A DNA stretch of 64,000 nt from Humulus lupulus (lineage: Eukaryota; Streptophyta; Magnoliopsida; Rosales; Cannabaceae): the NCBI RefSeq assembly GCF_963169125.1, contig NC_084800.1, forward strand, positions 141,728,397 through 141,792,396. Reading direction: 5' to 3'. Below the pieces are notes generated by a model. That model searched no databases, was not told the origin of the DNA, and was given only the letters and a program-made list of their open reading frames with translations. The number at the start of each line of letters is the position of its first letter. The first letter of the stretch is position 1. Below, one piece after another: positions 54,968-64,000 of the stretch. The position numbers and the translations under genes were made by a program.

Positions 54968-57329
54968 TGTAATGCCCCGAATTCTCTGTTATGGTTTAAT
55001 GGCAGGAATAGTAGGCCGGGAGGGCCATTCTTGTTTAATTAAGCCATTAAATGAATATATGCATGTATATGTGGATTATATTATAATATGATGTTAAATG
55101 CATGCATGTGTGTCTATATTTTTAGTTACAGGGGTGTGATGGTAATTTGGCCCATTGAGGATAAATTGTTTATTTGTATGCATGTTGGTGATATGTTTTG
55201 AGACCACATTATAATGTGGGTTTGTTCGAGCCATTCGGCATGAGACGATCATGGTATGTTAATTATCGGTTTGGTCAGAACAGGCTTAAGCTCGGGGCTC
55301 GGGGTGAGTCTCGGGGTGTTTTAATGGTTAGAGAGTTACCGGGAATTATAGGGTAACGGGATATGAATTATTGGTGTTTGAGATTAGCGGGAATTGGAGA
55401 GTGTTAATTATGATTAAAGAGATAGGTGGAAAATACCGATTTTACCCTTGGAATGACTTTAGAAGCCTTAAATGACCTAGGGGCATTTAGGTCATTTGGT
55501 TTGGATGTATATGAACCTTTAGTTGACTGTAGAAAAACAGAGCAAAAACAGGGTTTTCCTTCTCCTTCCCGTACATCATTCTCTTCCATTTCCTCTTTGG
55601 AGTTTTTGAGCTTGAATTGGGGAATTAAGCTAGGAAATCAAGGGGCTAAGTTTGTGGACTTGGTTCTGCCATTAAAGGAGTTCTAATCTCGGATTTGAGG
55701 TGAGTCTTAGCCATTGGTTTCTGATTTTACTCTGTTTTAGCTTTGAGTTTTAGTTTGTAACTCTCTTGATGGATAATTGAATTGATGGAAGTTTGATTGA
55801 AGTTTAACTTGGGTTTTGATGAGGGTTTGATATAGATGATGTTTAGGGGTTGGATTGAGTGTTTGGAGAAGGTTTGGAACTGGTTTGAAGGCTTGGTTCT
55901 GAGGGAAAATGCAGGGGAAGCAAGCTGGTGCTTGCTGGTTTTGGTAAAGGGTCGCGGCATGGCTATGGTGAGCCGCGGCCTACGTGTGTTTTGGTGAGGG
56001 AAATGGTTCTGTTAGGAGGGTGAGCCGCGGTCCATAAGGGAATTTTTGGCCAGAAATGTGTTTTTAGCTTGGGGATTCAAGCCTTAGGCCTCGGGGTCGA
56101 TCCTACTACCCGGTTAAGTAGTGTTTGATGTCTTGGAGGCTAGGTTTTGGTTTGGGAACCTTTTGTTATTTATTTTATTAATGGAATCCCATAATTGGTT
56201 ATGACCAGGTAACCGCTAAAGGACCAAAAGGGTTGATCGTTCTCAAGGGTCGTTCTTTTATTCATTCTAGCTCGAACCAGAGGTAAGAAAGCTGCACCCC
56301 AAACGTGACATGCATGGTTGTTCATGAGGCATGTTGGTTGTATAAATGTGGACATGAATTTATTGTGGAATACTTAGCAAATGTTGCTCACTTGTGCATG
56401 GTACTGACTCATTAGTCAGATTTGGCAAAGGTGCTAGTATCAACTCTGAAGCTGTGACTTATTAGTCAGGTTCGGCAGGGGTACTGGGCACTGGTCACAT
56501 TGCGCTGACTCATTAGTCAGGACGGTCTTAGCGTGTTTAACGTGAGCCAGTAAAGATTAGATCTAATCGACTTTCTGCATTGAATGACTCAAAGAGCATT
56601 AATGTCGGACCGACCTCAGGGTCGATGAATAATATAAGCGCTTGAAGGCTAGTGGCTTACATAGCGGCCACTCTTCCATTTGAATTAGTGACTTGCCTGT
56701 CAGTCACTCAGTATGGTTAACCAGAACCTGCCGAAGGCTAGTGGCTTACCTAGCAGCCACTCTTCCACTTGAATTAGTGACTTGCTTGTCAGTCACTCAG
56801 TATGGTTTATCAGGACCTCAAGTGATATTCACTCATTTCTTTGAAAGCTTTGTGCTCAAGTGTGATTATAATGATAATCATTTGATAATGTTTACATATA
56901 ATGTTATGTTTTCTTGCTGGGATTTGGCTCATGGGTGCTATGTGGTGCAGGTAAAGGAAAAGAAAATCTCACCCAACCTTGAGTGGAGAGCTTAGGTGGT
57001 GATGTGTACATATGCGGCCGCTTGACCACCACGGCCAAGGAATTCTCAGAGGAACTAGGGGGTTTACCCTATTTTTGCCGCTTAGGTCGGCGGGTTTATA
57101 ATTTTGGAATAGTAATGACCTTTTTGAGTTGTAAATAAATTGTAAATGTTCTTGTGGGCCCATGAACAGTTTTATGTATCAATAAAACATATCATTTCCT
57201 TTTTATTGGTTTTCACCTTAACCTGTTAATAACACTTAGAACACGTTTTTAACCAAAGGACTCAGGCAATGAGTCAAATTTCCGGTTCACCGTTCACCGT
57301 AACTATTCTAGAGTAACCAGGGCGTTACA
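54968..57329 (+). repeat. Solo group I LTR (TSD GATAG, 2362 bp)
   Basis: TGTAATGCCCC to GGGCGTTACA with GATAG at 54963-54967 and 57330-57334. It contains GCCGCGG motifs (55948-56030), three TGACTCATTAGTCA-like sites, an 89-bp tandem duplication (56644-56820) and the U5 block (56913-56960). Confidence 0.95.
56644..56820. repeat. 89-bp tandem duplication in the 54968-57329 LTR
   Basis: GAAGGCTAGTGGCTTAC starts at 56644 and again at 56733; both units continue through GAATTAGTGACTTGC and CAGTCACTCAGTATGG with few differences. Confidence 0.9.
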
Positions 57330-57604
57330 GATAGACTGTACACATAATATTTATTTAATAAAGCTCCTACTTTATTTAGCGATTACATAAAATTTTTATA
57401 TTATTATCTTGAATTAATTCCTCTTGTATATATATATATATATCTTTATACATATACTTAATTCAATACCACATAAATAATATTGGATCTTCATGATAAA
57501 TGGCATGTATAATTAAATACAAATATGAGTTCAAAATATTAACTTTATTTAATTAACAGTAATCGTTCATACAGAAATACACTTTAAGGGCACAAATCCC
57601 AACA

Positions 57605-57616
57605 GTCTCTCACTTG
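57605..57616 (-). other. Polypurine tract of the copia element
   Basis: CAAGTGAGAGAC directly before TGTTGGG on the minus strand, close to the usual copia form. Confidence 0.8.
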
Positions 57617-57618
57617 CT

Positions 57619-58182
57619 CTAAAGCAAATAAGACATGTCACGTAATCCTAAATCGAAGAAATGACTATCAAAACTCGTAGGAGGCAACTTCTTTGTAAAG
57701 GGATCATCATGGTTGTTTGTTGATTTAATATTCTGAACAATTACATCCCCTCTTTGTACTATCTTTCTTATGAGGTGGTACTTACGCTCTACATGCTTGA
57801 CTTTCTTATCTCTTCTCTGTTCTCTTGAGTTGCCAATTACTCTGCTGTTGTCACAGTAGAGTACAATTTGTTTATCCATGTGTGGAATAATTTTCAGACC
57901 ACCCAAAAACCTCCTAAGCCCTACAACCTCCTTACTTGCTTCGTTTGCAGCAACATATTCTGCTTCCATGGTGGAGTCAGCAATGCAAGCTTGCTTTATA
58001 CTCCTCCATTTAATTGCACCACCCCCAAGTGAAAAAATAGATGTACACGTAGATTTCCTAGAATCTTTGTCAGATTGGCAGTCAAAATTTGTATATCCAA
58101 TTGAAATCAAATTCTCTTCGGAATATACTAGCATATAGTCTCTCGTTCTGCTAAGATACTTGAGAATGTGTTTGACTACTAT
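57619..58182 (-). pseudogene. Ty1/copia RNase H
   Basis: From the RT end across a TAG (58183-58185, likely a Trp codon) it reads DYMLVYSEENLISIGYT, the RNase H start, DKDSRKSTCTSIFSLGGG, TMEAEYVAANEASKE, VLYCDNSRVIG and KHIERKYHLIR-like KHVERKYHLIRKIV. It ends FFDLGLRDMSYLL at 57619. All of RNase H is open, and the conserved Asp and Glu positions are visible. It would degrade RNA in the RNA-DNA hybrid. Confidence 0.85.
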
Positions 58183-59080
58183 CTAGTGATTGATTCCTGG
58201 ATTTGGTTGGTACCTACTGACTATACCCACAACATAGCTAATGTCAGGTCTGGTACATAACATTGCATACATTAAGTTTCCTACTACAGATGCATATGAT
58301 ATCCGTCTCATTTCGTCTTCCTCTTGGGGTGTCTTAGGACATTGGTTCTTGGAGAGGTGAACACCATGATGAGATGGGAGGTTTCCCTTCTTGGAATTCT
58401 GCATCACATACTTCACAAGTATTTTATCTATATAAGATGCTTGAGATAGGGCCAACACCTTTTTCTTGCGGTCACAAATTAATCGTATCCCAAGAACGTA
58501 GCTTGCCACTCACAAATTTTTCATTTGGAATTGGTTGTCTAGCCAGACTTTTACATAAATTATTCACATCATTCCCAACGAGTAATATATCATCTACGTA
58601 CAAAACTAGAAAGGCCACTTTGTCCTTATCAATTTGCTTGTTTACACAAGGCTCATTGACATTTTGATAAAAACAAAAAGATTTAACAGCTTGGTCAAAT
58701 CTTATGTTCCATGATCTGGACCCTTGCTTAAGTTCATAAATGGACCTTTGTAGTTTGAAAACCTTTTGCTCTTTCCCTTGTTCTGTGAAACCCTCTGGTT
58801 GCACCATAGAGATACTTTCATCAAGGTGGCCATTTAGAAAAGCCATTTTGACGTCCACTTTCTAAATCTCATAGTCAAAATGATTGGCAATGGATAAGAG
58901 GATCCAGATGGATTTTAGCATGGCCATAGGAGAAAATGTTTCTTCATAATCCACACATTCTTTCTGTGTGTAGCCTTGAGTTGCTAACCTCGCTTTGAAA
59001 TTCTCTACTCTCCCATCAACTCCTCTCTCTCTCTTATATATCCATTTGCACCCAATGGGTTTACATCTTGAGGAAAATCT
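58183..59080 (-). pseudogene. Ty1/copia reverse transcriptase
   Basis: The N-terminal part (58859-59080) is recognisable but broken. The frame 58858-58472 has DVKMAFLNGHLDESI, VFKLQRSIYELKQGSRSW and the catalytic YVDDILLVGND. A frameshift near 58510 leads to GIRLICDRKKKVLALSQ, DEMRRISYASVVGNLMYAM and CTRPDISYVVGIVSRY. It makes DNA from element RNA; the frameshift and stops disable it. Confidence 0.85.
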
Positions 59081-59512
59081 ACAAGTTCCCAGACCGAGTT
59101 GGAGTACACTGACTTCATCTCAAGTTTCATAGCTTCAAGCCATTCTTCCTTATCAAGAGCATTCATCGCTTGACTATAAGTCAACGGGTCATCAAAATTT
59201 TCATCTGATATTGAAACTTGTGCTTCTATGAATCCAGTGTAATGAACATGTTGTCTTACAACTCTCCTACTACGAAGGACTATGGTAGTATCCTGGTTTG
59301 GAATTGCTGTCTATTTTGTTCCAACTTCTAAAGTCAATTTTGGTGTAATTTTATCACCAAGTAACTCCTCTAGTATAACCTTAATTTGAGGTTTGAATTC
59401 CCTCATATATTCTTCTTTAGAAAAGTAGCATTTGTCGACACAAATATTTTCTTTTCGGTCATACTATAGAAGTAACTTCCTCTAGTGCCTCTAGGGTATC
59501 CAACAAATAAAC
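59081..59512 (-). pseudogene. Ty1/copia integrase C-terminal end and linker
   Basis: Minus strand: GYPRGTRGSYFYSMTEKK, then IFVSTNATF, the standard copia integrase C-terminal motif at about 59512-59420. A linker full of stops follows toward RT. It joins to 61575-61729 once the solo LTR is removed. Confidence 0.75.
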
Positions 59513-61574
59513 TGTAATAACCAAGGTTATTATTTTCTCCTTAATTTTGACTATATGTTAGTATTTATAGTTTATAGTTCAGTTTGAGTGGTGAAAATTA
59601 AAAAGATTGGTTTAAGTTTAAATTATTTATTTTAAGGATATGATTTAGAAAATAATCATAATTTTGATAGTTATAATTATTTTAGTTAGTACTTATAAGA
59701 TTTTAACATATGATTTAAATTAGTGGATATTTTTAAGTTTTTAATTAAATTAGAATATAGTTTTAATGCACATATCATTTGGTGGTCTAAGGAATATACA
59801 TGTGGCATTAAATTAAGTCTCAATTATTCAAATATAAGGCTATGGCCGAAATTCCCAGTTTTATTAGGTGGAATTTTTGTGAATTTATTTATTAAATAAT
59901 AGAGTTATTTTGAAGAACTAAATAGAAGACCAAACTATTCATAGTTGTGTGGCATAATATTAGGCTAGGTTTTTGCTCACTTTTGAACTTAAGGAACTAG
60001 GTGTCACTCCAAGCTTGCAAAGAGGAAACTAAGTGACTAAGTTGGTGATGGTTGAAACCATTTGAATTTTTTTGAATTTGACTGGCTTAGGTGTATGTGT
60101 GGGAGAGTAAGGAGGAGAAAATGGGGGCTTTGAATCCATTTTTGTTACATAGGAGAAAATGGCATTAAGAGAGGAGTTGTAGCACAAGACTAGGAGATGG
60201 AAGTGGGCTGGCCGAAACTACCAAGGGGGAGGGAGATTCAAATTTTAAAGACTTGTTGAAGGATGGTGGAGAAAATTAAGGAATGTAGTTAAGACCTAGA
60301 GCCTATAAATAAAGCGTTAGAGTTCTTCATTTTTCACATACTCCAAGCTTCCAAGTATCCTATTCATTTTCGAAATTTACTCTCCGAACAGCTCTCATCT
60401 TCTTTCCCCATAAACACATCATAGCTGAAATCACTATAGCCTTTATAGTGCTTGGGATTTCTTTCTTCTTCTATTTTCTTAAATAGCCTCAAACATTGTA
60501 GCCATTATAGACCCTATATAGCTGAAATACCAAGCTTCTCAAAAACAATATATAGCTGAAATTATCCTAAGACCCACTCTATACATTGTTGTTGAGGATA
60601 GACATTTCGTGGAGGCTCGAGATTTTGGACCATTTGAGATTTTAAGGTAAAGGTATGATTTTATAAGGTTTAGAAATTTTGGAAGTATAGTTATTATTAT
60701 AAGTCTCTAATCTAACATATTTTATGTCATATATAAGGTTTTAGGTGATTCTCTATAGCAAAATCAATCTCTCTTTTTTCTTCTCATTTCCACGCTCAAG
60801 GTAAGGAAAATTAGGTAGTTTAGTTTATGACTTAGTTTTGTGATATGTTTGACCCTAACATTTAGGTAGAATAAGAAGATAAGTGTGGCTGGACCTAAGG
60901 TATTCAGAAATGTATGTCAGACTTAAGTTGATGTTCAGTAGGCTCGGCTTCCAAAACTGTATGACAGACTTATGTTCGGGGCTTAATTGCCACCCCTGTA
61001 TAAGCACTTATTTAATTCCTTATACATGTCTTGTTATTATGACCTATTATGACCTATGATTATGAATTATTATGACCTATTATGAGATCTGATTTTGACC
61101 TCTGATTATGACCAACGTTATGACCTAGAAATATTATGATCTTGTATGATTAGTATAGGTTAGCATTGTTATGATTTATGATATGTTTGTTATGATTACT
61201 AGTTGTATGACTCTTGTTTGTATTTTCTTACTGGGCTTAGAAGGTCACTCCTTAATATATTGGTGTGCAGACAATTGATGATAGAAAAGTCGGTGGAGAG
61301 TGGGACCTAAGAGCTTAGTGATGTACTCGTGGGGACCATATAGTCGAGGAATGATCAATGGGCCTATGACTTTATTTAAAAAGAATTTCCTTTTAAGTTT
61401 TTCTTTTATTTTTAATGTTGCTCATTTTATTTTGTTAAAGACTATTATTTTATTTTTGTAAAGACATGAGATCCCTTTTGCTTATTATGGTATTTCTGTA
61501 ATAAATGAGCAATATTTATGTTTATGATCCAATGATGTGTTCTCGATAATATCATGAGAAATTAGGTGGTTACA
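59513..61574 (+). repeat. Solo group II-like LTR (TSD TAAAC, 2062 bp)
   Basis: TGTAATAACC to GGTTACA, with TAAAC at 59508-59512 and 61575-61579. Its 3' ~0.75 kb resembles the end of the LTR at 42057-44059; its 5' part differs from element A's LTR. Confidence 0.92.
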
Positions 61575-61729
61575 TAAACATACTTTAGATCTAGGTTCTA
61601 ACTTCCTAGTCTTAGCTTTTAGCACATGTGTTGTACATCCCTATATACACACATGCCTAAGAATAGGTTTGTGATCTGTCCACAATTATGAGGGTGTCTT
61701 AGCTATAGGCTTTGATGGAAGTAGGTTTA
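61575..61729 (-). pseudogene. Ty1/copia integrase piece beyond the solo LTR
   Basis: Minus-strand translation gives LWTDHKPILRHVCI, a stop, GCTTHVLKAKTRKLEPRS and KVCL, which runs into FVGYPRGTRG on the other side of the solo LTR. It is the conserved 'W-G-C-x-x-H-V' stretch with Trp changed to a stop. Element C's LTR cuts it at 61730. Confidence 0.8.
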
Positions 61730-62161
61730 TGTAGTGTCTCATAATTTTACTTAGCTAGATAGTAGTAGCTAGTAGTATCTTGTAGTATTTTACTTTTCGT
61801 TATTATTGGTTCAAGCCGGGATTTAGTTGGAAACTCGTAGAAATATTTATGGATTTTATAACTTTAACCTATAATTTAGAAATATTAATTGTAACATAGG
61901 GTTTGATTAATATAGTTGGTCCTAGAAATAATATTTATTATAACCTAAGGTTTAGATAGAATAATTAAGAATGTGACACTTGTCACATGCATGTTTATTA
62001 AGGATTTAAGGATTTTAGATGAATAAATTAATAAAAGATAGATCTAGAAGCTCTATAACCTTCCAGCAACTGTTAGGATCACGTTTTACTCAGTCAAAGG
62101 TTTTTTAACAAACTTCAAGTGTGTTGAAAATGTGCAAAAACGTGTTTAAAATATTAGCGTA

Positions 62162-62305
62162 TGCCGATATATCGCAGCTATAGGGGCCGATACATCGCCT
62201 AAGGTTGATATGGAAAACACGTCGACTTCGTACAAACGAAACCATGAAGGCTCGGGACATAGGGGCTGGTGATATATCGCCTATAGGGGCGATATATCGG
62301 CCCTT
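62162..62305 (+). promoter_or_regulatory. Cluster of GCGATATATCGC-type palindromes in U3
   Basis: CCGATATATCGC, CGATACATCGCC, TGATATATCGCC and GGCGATATATCGG recur within 145 bp, ending about 180 bp before the TATA box. Equivalent clusters exist in the LTRs at 16119, 25773 and 42057. Confidence 0.5.
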
Positions 62306-62483
62306 TGTGATGTTTTTGAAATTTCATGGAACTGAATAAGAAACAGGCCTCAACAGGTTAGATTTGCTCATGAATGTTTTTGACCAAGTTCTGGGCATGT
62401 ATTGAACCGAAAATTCAAATTTATTCAATTATTATTCATTTATTTATTCCTTTTAAAAGGGGTTAGTTTCACTCCTTGAACTC

Positions 62484-62491
62484 TATAAATA
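62484..62491 (+). promoter_or_regulatory. TATA box TATAAATA of element C
   Basis: In sense orientation about 1.2 kb before the primer site, matching element A's box in sequence and place. Confidence 0.65.
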
Positions 62492-63718
62492 AGATCTAGT
62501 ACTCAGCCATTTCATTCATCATTAAAGCATTCTTCAGAGCCTCCAAGCTGCTAAGTTATTTAAGAGAGAAAACACCAGGGTTTTGGGATTTAAAAGCTTT
62601 CCAATCCAAGCTTTTCTAATCACTTGGGAAGTAAGATAGAGTGATATTTCGGTATTGAGGTGTAGATCGAAGTTCTAGCCTATCAAGGTATTCTCATCCT
62701 TAGGTTTAATCCATCATAGTTCTTTTATTTTCTTTCATTTTCTTTTAGATCATAACTCGTCATTATAGCTTTTGGTTAGGTATTTAAGTTTCTTGAAACT
62801 TAAGGATTTTCGGTAAGTCTCTATCTTGATTGTTTAGATAACCTTTTCATCTCTGTTTCTTTAGAAACTTATGATTCTTACTGTTGGTTTTAGGAGTTTT
62901 CCAATCCCGTTCATGTCTCCAATATCCCGGTTCTAGTAAGGAAAATAGGTTAGATCATATGTGTTATGATATGTTTATATGATATGTTATGTTATGTTGA
63001 TATGTTATATATGTATATGAATATGTTTTATGTTATAGTCACTTGTGTATTATAGTTGCTTAGATAGCAAATCAAATCCCAATATGTTTTATCATTATCG
63101 TAGATTAGAGTTATGATTTACCCTTCCTCGATTAGTAGACATAGGACCTAGATGGGTTATCATATACTATTTTGTCATCTAACCTACCTCGATTTGTAGA
63201 CTGAGGACCTAGATTGTTTTATCACATACTACGGTAATGATTTAATGGCCATTAATATTGTAGTCCTATGTTTTTATGATTTACGTTTTTACATTATATG
63301 ATATATAGTATATGTTTTTCGTCTTGTGATTTACATTATGTTTTAGTAGATTTTCCTTGTTGGGCATTAAGCTCATTCCTTTTATTTTAGATGGTGCAGG
63401 AAAATAAGCTTGGAAGGCGGGACAGATTCATGGATGCTTTGGCATGTGTATTGGGGATGGACTCCTGAAAGATCGAGGATGAAGTTTATATTTTTTAGTA
63501 TTTTTAATTTATGTATTTATTTTTCCGCAATTAGTTTTTGTATAATTAATTAAAGGTTATGTTTTCTTTAATGTTTTTATGTAAATAACAATGGGATCTC
63601 ATATGTTGGATTTTTATAATAAAGTACTATTCTTTCTTGAATGTATTCCCAAAATAGTAGTTATGTCTTAGTAGTTTTTAATGGTCCAAGGTCTTAGAAT
63701 TAGTCAGGGCATTAGAGT

Positions 63719-63730
63719 TGGTATCAAAGT
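63719..63730 (+). other. Primer-binding site of element C (iMet type, one or two changes)
   Basis: TGGTATCAAAGT, two bases after the LTR, against the usual TGGTATCAGAGC. Confidence 0.8.
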
Positions 63731-63741
63731 CCACAGTTCAT

Positions 63742-63969
63742 ATGCATGAAGTTCTCCTTGATACACACGAACAAGCTCTGGATCTAATCACCAATGTAAG
63801 TGTTTATATTATGATTAGTATGTTTATATTAATAGCTAACGTTTTAGTCATTATGTTTTCAATAAAAATGAATGGAGCTTTGACCTATCATGATATCCGA
63901 TCTATTAAGGCATTGAAAATAATTAGAGAACTAATGAATACAATAGGAGTGCTAGAAAGAATCATTTAA
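63742..63969 (+). pseudogene. Leader reading frame of element C, copy of the frame at 25136-25747
   Basis: From ATG 63742: MHEVLLDTHEQALDLITN, the hydrophobic stretch (MFILIANVLVIMFSIK), then MNGALTYHDIRSIKALK. It stops at TAA 63967-63969, but the frame reads on in line with element A's protein (RLILFHKGIV) to the window end, so the stop looks like a point change. The donor GTAAGT is kept but the acceptor CAG is CAA. Confidence 0.6.
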
Positions 63970-64000
63970 AGATTGATCCTATTTCACAAGGGTATAGTTC

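Larger units (their letters stand above)
51445..57604 (-). repeat. 3' LTR of the copia element, in three pieces (~1.43 kb net)
   Basis: Right end CCCAACA at 57604 next to the polypurine tract, left end TGTTAG at 51445; inverted termini TGTTGG and CTAACA on the minus strand. Removing the two nested solo LTRs and one copy of each duplication leaves about 1425 bp. A (TA)n tract lies at 57427-57443. Confidence 0.8.
51445..61729 (-). mobile_element. Ty1/copia element (minus), 3' half, with four insertions
   Basis: The minus strand carries the integrase end, RT and RNase H, then a polypurine tract and a 3' LTR whose parts are 57330-57604, 53944-54967 and 51445-51580. Interruptions: LTRs at 51581-53943 (TSD AAAAT), 54968-57329 (TSD GATAG) and 59513-61574 (TSD TAAAC), and the element beginning at 61730. 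The rest of integrase, protease, gag and the 5' LTR would be right of the window. Confidence 0.85.
61730..63716 (+). repeat. 5' LTR of element C (group II, 1987 bp)
   Basis: TGTAGTGTCTC to GGGCATTAGA (terminal CA decayed). Palindromic GATATATCG cluster at 62162-62305, TATA box at 62484, the U5 block near 63353-63400. Confidence 0.85.
61730..64000 (+). mobile_element. Chromovirus element C, same family as element A (5' part only)
   Basis: 5' LTR 61730-63716, an iMet-type primer site, and the first part of the same leader frame as in element A, continuing past the window. Left flank GTTTA (61725-61729) is one candidate target duplication. Confidence 0.85.

Noticed and set aside
55426..55686. 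86-residue frame in the solo LTR at 54968
   Set aside because: No family resemblance, and it lies wholly inside an LTR with no matching frame in related LTRs.

Overview
The window is plant nuclear DNA, and as far as I can read it consists of transposable elements end to end. I found no host protein gene, no rRNA gene and no CRISPR array. The evidence for a plant is the set of LTR-retrotransposon lineages: Tat-type Ty3/gypsy with a second RNase H and an antisense PF04195-type gene, plant chromoviruses of Tekay/Del and CRM type, and Ty1/copia. Primer sites match plant tRNA-iMet and tRNA-Asp. A dicot seems likely; I cannot name the species.

Layout. (1) Positions <1-9515: a minus-strand Tat-like element with gag and protease only, plus a spliced antisense gene on the plus strand; its left LTR runs off the window. 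(2) 9516-11295: a 5'-truncated group I LTR that received element 1. (3) 11296-13704: a decayed Ty1/copia internal region (plus). (4) 13705-40359: a decayed plus-strand Tat element (RT/RNase H, second RNase H, integrase, antisense gene), split by two complete minus-strand chromoviruses. One is 16119-27673 (TSD TAAGG), which contains a copia solo LTR at 21052-22909 (TSD CTTTC). The other is 28449-39943 (TSD GATTT), which contains a solo LTR at 35393-37668 (TSD CAGGG). (5) 40360-51444: an element with a short LTR and a tRNA-Asp primer site, split by a solo LTR at 42057-44059 (TSD AATAG) and by a nearly complete CRM-like element at 44164-50715 (TSD ACTGG). (6) 51445-61729: a minus-strand Ty1/copia element whose 3' LTR holds two group I solo LTRs (51581-53943, TSD AAAAT; 54968-57329, TSD GATAG) and whose integrase holds a group II solo LTR (59513-61574, TSD TAAAC). 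(7) 61730-64000: the 5' LTR and leader of a plus-strand relative of the 16119-27673 element, running off the right edge.

I use 'group I' for 2.1-2.4 kb LTRs that mostly end CGTTACA, and 'group II' for 1.9-2.1 kb LTRs, several carrying GCGATATATCGC palindromes. Seven isolated LTRs against four paired ones, most with perfect 5-bp duplications, show repeated insertion followed by LTR-LTR recombination. Every coding region carries stops, frameshifts or lost catalytic residues, so nothing here looks able to move by itself.

Most unusual parts: the gag-protease-only Tat-like element whose antisense gene has a TATA box and two in-frame GT-AG introns; a 5'-leader reading frame of unknown function kept between primer site and gag in two copies of one chromovirus family; a mosaic LTR joining two LTR types; and short-palindrome islands in the LTRs that differ between subfamilies at comparable positions.
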